From the NCBI GenBank assembly GCA_041394945.1, contig JAWKHH010000005.1, positions 988,468 to 1,052,467 of the forward strand: a stretch of 64,000 bases of DNA, given 5' to 3'. This DNA comes from Bryobacteraceae bacterium (GTDB lineage Bacteria; Acidobacteriota; Terriglobia; Bryobacterales; Bryobacteraceae). Under the pieces are notes generated by a model. It saw only the letters and a list, made by a program, of their open reading frames with translations. It ran no database searches and had not been told where the DNA came from. Shown one piece after another: positions 8,610 through 15,202 of this stretch (the stretch's first letter is position 1; each line of letters begins with the position of its first letter). A program made the position numbers and the translations under genes.

Positions 8610-9992
8610 GTGACGATTCGCCGGAATCTGATCCACTTGTGCGGCCTGGGATTCGCCGCCTCACTCGCCACTTCTCTGATGGCTTTTTCCACCGGACCGC
8701 CGCCGGCCCGAACGGGTGTCCCAGCCGATGGCGGAGCCACGTGCACGGCCTGTCACCGCGGCGCCGACGTCAATAGCGACACCCGCGGCAAACTCACCAT
8801 CCTCGCCAAGAACTACAGGCCCGGCGTCAAGCAGACGATTCGCGTGATGCTCGAGCACCCGGAGGCGATGCGCTGGGGTTTCCAATTGACCGCGCGTCTC
8901 GCCTCGGATGAGTCGAAGGCGGCCGGCTCCTTTACGCCCAACGAAAGCATCCGCGTGCAGTGCGGTGGCGGCGCTCCCGAAGGCAACTGCGGCGGCAACA
9001 CCGAATTCGCCGAGCATCGCCAGGTGACCACCTATGCCGGCCAGCGCAATGTCGCCGTCTGGGACGTGGAATGGACCCCGCCGGCCGTCGGCCTCGGTCC
9101 GGTGGTGTTCTATGCCGCCGGGAACGCCGCCAACAACAGCGCGAACAACCAGGGCGACAATATCTACAACACCAACGCCCGGTTCGCTGAGGAGTCCTGC
9201 GAGCTCACCACCACGCCGCGCGTCACATCCATCCGTAACGCCAGCTTTTCCTCCTCCGACAACTCTCCGTTCCAGGCCACCTCGCCGAATACTCTGATCA
9301 CTCTCGGCGGAACGGGGTTTAACGCGCCGGGCGTGAATCGCGCCGTCGAAGGCGGCGACATCTCCGGCAACCAGTTCCCCACCGAGTTGGGTTGCGTCGC
9401 CGTGGAGATCGCCGGAAAGCGCGCCCCGCTGATCTTCGTGAACCCAACGCAGATCAACGCACAAACTCCTTGGGACGCCGGTGAGTCTGGAACCGCCGAA
9501 GTGCGGGTGATTCTCAATCCGGGCACGCCACGCGAAATTCGCAGCGAACCCGTCAACCTGCCGCTCACCGATTACTCGCCGGGCTTCTTCAAGCTGCTTC
9601 CCACGCCGTGTATCGTCGCCACCTTCCAGGACGGTTCCCTTACCGGAGACCCGTCGCTGTTCACCGCCTTGCCCGTTCGCGGAGCCAAGTCCGGCGATAT
9701 CCTCACCCTCTATGCCACCGGTCTCGGCTTCACGGATCCCGTCTACAAGTCGGGCGAGATCACCGGCGCCGCGGCCAGGGCTCGCGATGTGGTGTCGCTC
9801 GAGTTCAATGGCACGCCGGTTCCGGCCGAGAACATCCTCTATGTCGGCTCGTCGCCAGGGTCGATTAGCGGGTTGTTTCAGATCAATCTCCGCGTGCCCG
9901 GCGGCGCCCGGCCGAACTCGCACAATCAGCTCCGGCTGCGCGTCGGCGACAAGCTGTCGCAGGGCGACTCCACGCTGTTGATCATTCCGTAG
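8610..9992 (+). CDS. Secreted protein with CxxCH haem motif and C-terminal TIGR03437-type domain (paralogue of preceding gene)
   Basis: The 460-residue product starts at GTG with a good ribosome site (aaggag, 7 bases before). A signal peptide of about 25 residues is followed by GATCTACHRG, a canonical CxxCH c-haem attachment motif. The middle part (EHPEAMRWGFQLTARL, VFYAAGNAANN) is a beta-sandwich region similar in layout to its neighbour, and the C-terminal half has the TIGR03437 signature (PLIFVNPTQINAQTPW, LTLYATGLGFTDP). It lies 22 bases after its paralogue and the pair ends in a strong terminator, so they look like a two-gene operon of exported, possibly haem-carrying surface proteins. 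No biochemical role is known to me. Confidence 0.78.
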   Translation: MTIRRNLIHLCGLGFAASLATSLMAFSTGPPPARTGVPADGGATCTACHRGADVNSDTRGKLTILAKNYRPGVKQTIRVMLEHPEAMRWGFQLTARLASDESKAAGSFTPNESIRVQCGGGAPEGNCGGNTEFAEHRQVTTYAGQRNVAVWDVEWTPPAVGLGPVVFYAAGNAANNSANNQGDNIYNTNARFAEESCELTTTPRVTSIRNASFSSSDNSPFQATSPNTLITLGGTGFNAPGVNRAVEGGDISGNQFPTELGCVAVEIAGKRAPLIFVNPTQINAQTPWDAGESGTAEVRVILNPGTPREIRSEPVNLPLTDYSPGFFKLLPTPCIVATFQDGSLTGDPSLFTALPVRGAKSGDILTLYATGLGFTDPVYKSGEITGAAARARDVVSLEFNGTPVPAENILYVGSSPGSISGLFQINLRVPGGARPNSHNQLRLRVGDKLSQGDSTLLIIP

Positions 9993-10031
9993 TTCAGCGA
10001 CATCTCGTAAGCCAGTCACATCCTGGGCTTG

Positions 10032-10059
10032 AGGCGGCTCTTCGGAGCCGCCTTTTTTT
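10032..10059 (+). terminator. Rho-independent terminator with UUCG tetraloop
   Basis: A perfect nine-base-pair stem (AGGCGGCTC / GAGCCGCCT) closed by a TTCG tetraloop is followed by six further T residues. It sits 40 bases after the stop of the second TIGR03437-type gene and just before the promoter region of the PQQ dehydrogenase. Confidence 0.93.
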
Positions 10060-10080
10060 GCGTAGTATCGTTAGGAAATC

Positions 10081-11937
10081 ATGCGCCGCCGTTTGACCCT
10101 CCTCCTCCTCGCTGCTCCCCTCCTTCCCGCCCAGGAATGGCGCTACTATGGCGGGGACTCGGGCGGCATGCGCTACTCGCCGCTGAAGCAGATCACACCC
10201 GCCAACGTCGCGCGACTCAAGGTCGCCTGGAAGTTCAAAACAGGCGAAGTCTCCGACGGCAAAACGCTGCCGGTCCGCTCAACCTTCGAAGCCACGCCCC
10301 TGGTGATCGACGGCGTCATGTACGTCACCACGCCGTTCAACCGCCTCGTCGCCCTGGACCCGGAAACCGGAAAACAACTCTGGGCTTTCGATCCCAAACT
10401 CGACCTCGAACGCCCCTACAACCTCTATATCAACCGCGGCGCCGCCTACTGGTCCGACGGGAAGAAGAAGCGCCTTTTCTACGGCACGCTGGATGCGCGC
10501 CTGTTTTCGATCGACGCCTCCACCGGCGAACCCGACCCCGCTTTCGGCGATAAAGGCGCCGTCGCGCTGCGGCCGGGCGTGGCCGACAAGTTCCCCACCC
10601 GGGGATACGGGATGACGTCGCCTCCCGCCGTGTACAAGAACCTCGTCATCTGTGGCGCGCTGGCATCGGACGGTGAGCCGCGCGGTCCGGCCGGCGATGT
10701 CCGCGCCTTCGATGCCGTCACGGGGAAGCTCGTATGGCAGTTCCATGTGATCCCGCGCGAAGGTGAGTTCGGCAACGATACCTGGGCGGGCGATTCCTGG
10801 AAGGATCGCGGCGGAGCCAATGCCTGGTCCATCCTCTCCGTGGACCAGCGGCGCGGCATCGTTTTCCTCCCTTTGACCTCGCCCTCCACCGATCTCTACG
10901 GCGGCGACCGCAAGGGCGCCAACCTGTTCGGCGATTCGCTCGTCGCCCTCAACGCGGCCACCGGTGAGCGGCGCTGGCATTTTCAAACGATCCATCACAA
11001 CATCTGGGACTACGATCTCCCTGCCCAACCGGCCCTGATTACGGTGCGGCCTTCCGGGAAATCCGTCGACGCAGTGGCGCAAATCACCAAGACCGGCTTC
11101 GTCTTTACCTTCAATCGCGCCACCGGTGAGCCGATCTTTCCCATTGAGGAGCGCAAGGCGCCGCCGAGTGAAGTGCCGGGCGAGGAGGCTTGGCCCACTC
11201 AGCCTTTCCCCACCAAACCGCCGCCGTTCACCCGCCAGTCCATGCGTCCGGAGGAGCTCAACGATCTCACGCCGGAGATAAAGGCGTTCTGCCAGGATCT
11301 CGTGAAGGACGCCGTCTTCGGAGGGCTCTACACCCCGATCGGATTGAAGCCGACGGTGTTGTTCCCTTCCACGAATGGCGGCGCCAACTGGGGCGGCGGC
11401 TCTTTCGACCCGGAAACACAGACTCTCTATGTGAATTCAATGGAAATCGGTTTCATTCAGCGAATGGCTGAACGCCCGCCGGGCTCGATCATCCCCTACC
11501 GGGCCTCCGGAATGCGCACGCCGAACTCACGATTCTGGACCCCCGAACTCATCCCCTGTCAGAAACCCCCATTCGGATTTCTAACCGCGATCGATATGAA
11601 TCGCGGGGAATTCCGCTGGCGTTCGGTGCTCGGCGTGATCGATTCACTCGAGGCAAAGGGGATCCCGCCGACTGGCGCGGCCAACCTCGGCGGATCCGTG
11701 GTAACCGCCGGCGGCTTGGTTTTTATCGGCGCCACCAACGACAGCCGGTTCCGCGCGTTTGACAAGAAGACCGGCAAGGAACTGTGGTCCGCTCGGCTCC
11801 CGGCAAGCGCCCACGCCACGCCGGCCACCTACCGCGGACGCAAAACGGGCAAGCAATTCGTGGTCATCGCGGCCGGCGGCGGCAACAAGTACAACAGCAC
11901 GTTCTCCGACGAACTCACCGCCTTCGCGCTTCCGTAG
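10081..11937 (+). CDS. PQQ-dependent dehydrogenase (quinoprotein, eight-bladed propeller), periplasmic
   Basis: This 618-residue protein has a leader (LLLLAAPLLPAQ) and then the start of a quinoprotein propeller: WRYYGGDSGGMRYSPLKQIT and the VAWKFKTGE strand typical of membrane-type glucose and related dehydrogenases. Repeated W-docking strands (LVWQFHVI, RRWHFQTIHHNIWDYD, ELWSARLPAS) mark the blades. The HHNIWDYD segment is a hallmark of the glucose/quinate/shikimate dehydrogenase branch. Such enzymes oxidise sugars or alcohols in the periplasm with PQQ. There is no N-terminal membrane domain and no cytochrome domain, so it needs a separate electron acceptor. A TAGTAT hexamer ends 12 bases before the ATG. 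Substrate is not predictable. Confidence 0.88.
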   Translation: MRRRLTLLLLAAPLLPAQEWRYYGGDSGGMRYSPLKQITPANVARLKVAWKFKTGEVSDGKTLPVRSTFEATPLVIDGVMYVTTPFNRLVALDPETGKQLWAFDPKLDLERPYNLYINRGAAYWSDGKKKRLFYGTLDARLFSIDASTGEPDPAFGDKGAVALRPGVADKFPTRGYGMTSPPAVYKNLVICGALASDGEPRGPAGDVRAFDAVTGKLVWQFHVIPREGEFGNDTWAGDSWKDRGGANAWSILSVDQRRGIVFLPLTSPSTDLYGGDRKGANLFGDSLVALNAATGERRWHFQTIHHNIWDYDLPAQPALITVRPSGKSVDAVAQITKTGFVFTFNRATGEPIFPIEERKAPPSEVPGEEAWPTQPFPTKPPPFTRQSMRPEELNDLTPEIKAFCQDLVKDAVFGGLYTPIGLKPTVLFPSTNGGANWGGGSFDPETQTLYVNSMEIGFIQRMAERPPGSIIPYRASGMRTPNSRFWTPELIPCQKPPFGFLTAIDMNRGEFRWRSVLGVIDSLEAKGIPPTGAANLGGSVVTAGGLVFIGATNDSRFRAFDKKTGKELWSARLPASAHATPATYRGRKTGKQFVVIAAGGGNKYNSTFSDELTAFALP

Positions 11938-11941
11938 CCGC

Positions 11942-11980
11942 CCGGAGGTCCACGGGCGCGATTCCGCGCCGGAACTCCGG
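11942..11980. repeat. Nested inverted repeat between PQQ dehydrogenase and Kai-like locus
   Basis: Inner arms GGCGCG and CGCGCC flank ATTC, and outer arms CCGGAG and CTCCGG enclose them. The structure starts 5 bases after the dehydrogenase stop. It has no T-run, so it may be a weak or factor-dependent terminator or an mRNA 3'-end hairpin. The rest of the 227-base gap up to the response-regulator start shows no convincing -35/-10 pair; a TTGAAA at 12008 lacks a -10 partner at normal spacing. Confidence 0.4.
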
Positions 11981-12164
11981 AATTGGAAAATAGCGTCCCG
12001 ATTATTCTTGAAATCAGGCAGGAACCCCCACGTCTTTCTCCTCCGTGGTATCGTACCGATATTAGGCGCCGTGGAACCCTGGATCCCGCTCAATCTCCAA
12101 TGCTTTTTCGTGGCGGCCGCGAAGCGTCGTTCGCCGTCGCGCGCGTGTGTCGCAGCGAGAGGGA

Positions 12165-13001
12165 ATGGTGCTGCCTAAGCCCGTTACGATTCGGCTGCTA
12201 CTGATCGAGGACAGTCCGAGCGACATCGTTCTCATTCAGGCATCGTTAGCCGAGAGCAAGCGCACCCGGTTTCAAGTAGAGACCGCGGAGACTTTGGAGG
12301 ATGGCATCGCCGCGGCGCTCGCCACCCGCCCCGAAGTGGTTCTCCTCGATCTTGGCCTGCCGGACTCCGACGGTCTTGAATCTCTCATTCGTTTCCGGCA
12401 GCAATACGGCGACGGGCTCGTCTTCGTTCTCACTGGACTCGACGACGACGATTCCGGTTTCCAGGCGATCGAATACGGGGCCACGGATTACCTGGTGAAG
12501 AGCCGGCTGCCCACCGCTTTCCTCGGTCGAATGCTGCGCTATGCCCTCGAACGGCGGCGTCTGGAACGGGAACTCGAGCAGCGGCGGCAGCGGCAACGGC
12601 AGGAGTCGGAAGTACGGCGTGTCGAATCGCTTTCCACGGCTCCCAATACCGCCACGGCTGCGCGCATCTACTCAGGCAGGCCGTTGCGGGAGAGCCACCC
12701 CACGGAGTTTCAGCAGGTTCTGGCGGACTACCGGAGCGGCCTCAACGGCCGCATGTTGGACAATGGCGTCGCCGGTGGCCAGGATCTGACCGCATCGGCG
12801 ATGCGGGATCTTGGCAACCGGCTCGGCTACCTCCGGGCGGGACCACGTGATGTTATCGATGCCCACCTGCTGGTTCTGAAGGAGGTCATCGAAGGCGCCC
12901 CAACCTTGCGGGCGCAAGTGTATCTTGAGGAGGCGCGGACCCTGGTGCTCGAACTGATGGGTTATCTCGCCGACTACTACCGGCATCACGGGCTCCGCTA
13001 G
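12165..13001 (+). CDS. Response regulator with C-terminal KaiA/RsbU-like helical domain (candidate KaiA analogue)
   Basis: The 278-residue protein has a complete receiver domain (about 8-125): acidic pair E15/D16, phospho-acceptor D62 in LLDLGLPD, T90 and K112 (YLVK). A charged helical linker with coiled-coil character covers about 125-155. Residues about 180-278 are helical, with VLADYRSGL, GYLRAGPRDVIDAHLLVL and the end LELMGYLADYYR. This spacing resembles the KaiA C-terminal four-helix domain and the related RsbU N-terminal domain (SCOP KaiA/RbsU fold). No output DNA-binding domain is present. It lies 22 bases before kaiB. Unlike cyanobacterial KaiA, the receiver keeps its Asp. Receiver identity is certain; the KaiA-like assignment is inference. 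A GTG 18 bases upstream is an alternative start. Confidence 0.8.
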   Translation: MVLPKPVTIRLLLIEDSPSDIVLIQASLAESKRTRFQVETAETLEDGIAAALATRPEVVLLDLGLPDSDGLESLIRFRQQYGDGLVFVLTGLDDDDSGFQAIEYGATDYLVKSRLPTAFLGRMLRYALERRRLERELEQRRQRQRQESEVRRVESLSTAPNTATAARIYSGRPLRESHPTEFQQVLADYRSGLNGRMLDNGVAGGQDLTASAMRDLGNRLGYLRAGPRDVIDAHLLVLKEVIEGAPTLRAQVYLEEARTLVLELMGYLADYYRHHGLR

Positions 13002-13023
13002 CCCGGGCCGAAAGGAGAGCGTC

Positions 13024-13299
13024 ATGGGCCATACTGTTTTGCGTCTCTATATCACCGGTAAAACGCTGCACTCGGAGACCGCAGCCCGGCGCCTTCAGGC
13101 GCTCTGCGAAAAGGAATTGGCGGGGACCTTCGAAATCGAGGTCATCGACGTTCTGGAGCGGCCGCAGTTGGCCGAAGACGAAAAGATCGTCGCTACTCCT
13201 ACGCTAATCAAGCAGCTTCCTCCACCGATTCGCCGGATCATCGGCGATCTATCCGACACGGAAAAGGTTCTCGTCGGGCTCGATCTCGTGCCCAAGTAA
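13024..13299 (+). CDS. kaiB: Circadian clock protein KaiB
   Basis: The 91-residue product matches cyanobacterial KaiB over its whole length. It has the thioredoxin-like start (LRLYITGKTLHS), the VIDVLERPQLAEDEKIVATP core, and the diagnostic C-terminal half LPPPIRRIIGDLSD followed by EKVLVGLDL. KaiB is a fold-switching protein that binds the KaiC CI ring and sequesters KaiA in the cyanobacterial clock. A strong ribosome site (aaggagagcg) precedes the ATG. It sits between the KaiA/RsbU-like regulator and kaiC, 32 bases before the latter, so the three genes almost certainly form one operon. Confidence 0.95.
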   Translation: MGHTVLRLYITGKTLHSETAARRLQALCEKELAGTFEIEVIDVLERPQLAEDEKIVATPTLIKQLPPPIRRIIGDLSDTEKVLVGLDLVPK

Positions 13300-13331
13300 T
13301 AAATATCTCTTTTCATGGAGTCTTTACAACC

Positions 13332-14855
13332 ATGCTCTCAACCGCTGATCTCTTTCCCAAGCTGAAGACCGGCATCGAAGGTCTGGACCACATCGGCGAG
13401 GGCGGCCTGCCCATGGGCCGCACCACACTGGTGGCCGGAACCGCCGGAAGCGCCAAAACGGTCCTCGCGGCGCAGTTTCTTGTCGGCGGCATCATGCAAT
13501 CAGGCGAGTCCGGCGTATTCGTAACCTTCGAGGAATCTCCAGAAGACATCCGCACCAATATGAGCAACCTCGGCTGGCCGATTGCGCGTTGGGAGGAGGA
13601 AGGGAAGTGGGCCTTCGTCGACGCTTCGCCGCAGCCGCAGGAATCCATCGTCGTCGGCGCCTACGACCTCGGCGCGCTCATCGCGCGAATCGAGAACGCA
13701 ATCCACCGCGTCAAGGCAAAGCGCGTTTCGGTCGACTCGGTCGGCGCCGTCTTCTCCCGCTTTCCCGACGCCGGCGCCGTCCGTTGGGAACTCTTCCGCC
13801 TCTCGGCCGCGCTCAAGGAGTTGAAGGTAACCTCCGTGATGACCTCCGAGCGGACCGCCGAGTACGGCTCCATCAGCCGCCATGGCATTGAGGAGTTCGT
13901 CGCCGACAACGTCGTCGTTCTGCGTAATTCCATGGACGAGGGTAAGCGCCGCCGCACCGTCGAAATCCTCAAGTTCCGCGGAGCCCGCCATCAGAAGGGC
14001 GAGTACGCCTTTACCGTCAATCCCGAGTCCGGCATTGTGGTGATACCGCTCTCAGCGATTCAGTTGAAGCAGCGTTCCTCCAACGTCCGCATCCACTCCG
14101 GCAACCTGGACCTCGACGGCATGTGCGGAGGGGGCTTCTTCCGCGACTCGATCATCCTCGTAACCGGCGCCACCGGTTGCGGCAAGACGCTGACCACCAC
14201 CGAGTTCATCCGCGGCGGGTACGAACGGAAGGAGCGTTCCCTGCTGTTCGCCTTCGAGGAAAGCCGCGACCAGTTGTTTCGCAACGCCGACGGATGGGGC
14301 GTCGATTGCGACAAGATGGTGGCCGAAGGCATGCTCCGCGTCGAGTGCGTTTACCCGGAAGCCTGCGGCCTTGAGGATCACCTTATCGAGATCAAGCGCG
14401 CCATTGATGAGTTCCGGCCGGATCGCGTCGCCATCGACAGCCTCTCCGCTCTGGAGCGAGTGTCGAATCTCAAGGGGTTCCGCGAGTTTGTCGTCAGTCT
14501 CACCTCGTTCATCAAGGCCAAGGAGGTGGCCGGCCTGTTCACCGCCACCACGCAAACCCTCATGGGCGGCGGTTCCGCCACCGAAGCTCATATCTCCTCG
14601 ATTACCGACTCCATCATCCTGCTTCGCTACGTGGAGATGTTCGGAGAAATGCGCCGCGGCATCACGGTTCTCAAAATGCGCGGCTCGATGCACGACAAGA
14701 ACATCCGCGAGTTCACCATTGATGGCCACGGCATGCACATCGGAAAACCGTTCCGCACCGTAACCGGCATCATCTCCGGTTTCCCGCATCAGATCCTCAC
14801 CCGCGAACAGTCGCGTCTCGGCTTGCTCTTTCAAGGCGAGGAAGAAGGCTCGTGA
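13332..14855 (+). CDS. kaiC: Circadian clock ATPase/kinase KaiC (two RecA-like domains)
   Basis: This 507-residue KaiC has both CI and CII domains: Walker A GTAGSAKT at 36-43 and GATGCGKT at 279-286, with catalytic Glu pairs at 67/68 and 309/310. In cyanobacterial KaiC the CII domain autophosphorylates on adjacent Ser and Thr; here the site reads HISSITDS, with Ser at 422 and 423, so the Thr position is Ser. The residue equivalent to the third regulatory Thr is kept (T417). The C-terminus after IISGFPHQI is shorter than in Synechococcus but could still form an A-loop and tail. The gene overlaps the next kaiB-like gene by four bases (GTGA). Confidence 0.96.
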   Translation: MLSTADLFPKLKTGIEGLDHIGEGGLPMGRTTLVAGTAGSAKTVLAAQFLVGGIMQSGESGVFVTFEESPEDIRTNMSNLGWPIARWEEEGKWAFVDASPQPQESIVVGAYDLGALIARIENAIHRVKAKRVSVDSVGAVFSRFPDAGAVRWELFRLSAALKELKVTSVMTSERTAEYGSISRHGIEEFVADNVVVLRNSMDEGKRRRTVEILKFRGARHQKGEYAFTVNPESGIVVIPLSAIQLKQRSSNVRIHSGNLDLDGMCGGGFFRDSIILVTGATGCGKTLTTTEFIRGGYERKERSLLFAFEESRDQLFRNADGWGVDCDKMVAEGMLRVECVYPEACGLEDHLIEIKRAIDEFRPDRVAIDSLSALERVSNLKGFREFVVSLTSFIKAKEVAGLFTATTQTLMGGGSATEAHISSITDSIILLRYVEMFGEMRRGITVLKMRGSMHDKNIREFTIDGHGMHIGKPFRTVTGIISGFPHQILTREQSRLGLLFQGEEEGS

Positions 14856-15202
14856 TAGAATCTCACTCTGAGGACGATGGTTCTCGTTCCTCAGGCATGG
14901 AGCAAGCCTTCCTTCGACTTTTCATCGCCGGGCACACGCCCCGCTCAATCGAGGCCGTCGATTGTTTGAGGCAGCTCAGTTCCCGGATGCCGCCCGGCTT
15001 GATCCGGACCGAGATCGTGAACGTCCTTGAGTCCCCGGAGTTGGCCGAGGCCGACCGGGTCATCGCGACACCGACGCTGATTCGCATCGAGCCGTCGCCG
15101 CGCATTCGCGTGGTCGGCGTGGTCAAGTCGCCGGATCAGTTGCTCAGCCTGATCTCGAAGGGCAGCTTCGAGTTTCCCGTGGCGCCGGTCAAGGAATCGT
15201 GA
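14852..15202 (+). CDS. Divergent KaiB-family protein
   Basis: The 116-residue product has a polar N-terminal extension of about 16 residues and then a KaiB-like domain (LRLFIAGHTPRSIEAV, IVNVLESPELAEADRVIATPT). The C-terminal half is different: the PPPxRRIIGDLSD motif needed for the fold-switched state is replaced by SPRIRVVGVVKSPDQLLSL. It may therefore stay in the thioredoxin-like fold and act as a KaiC-binding competitor or a SasA-like partner; this is inference. The GTG start overlaps the kaiC stop as GTGA, indicating translational coupling. Its 3' end overlaps the convergent large-protein gene by 14 bases. Confidence 0.88.
   Translation: MIESHSEDDGSRSSGMEQAFLRLFIAGHTPRSIEAVDCLRQLSSRMPPGLIRTEIVNVLESPELAEADRVIATPTLIRIEPSPRIRVVGVVKSPDQLLSLISKGSFEFPVAPVKES

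Noticed and set aside
12001..12147. Leader promoter for the Kai operon using TTGAAA at 12008
   Set aside because: No acceptable -10 hexamer at 16-18 bases downstream; CCACG...CGTGG near 12028-12048 is too short to call an operator.
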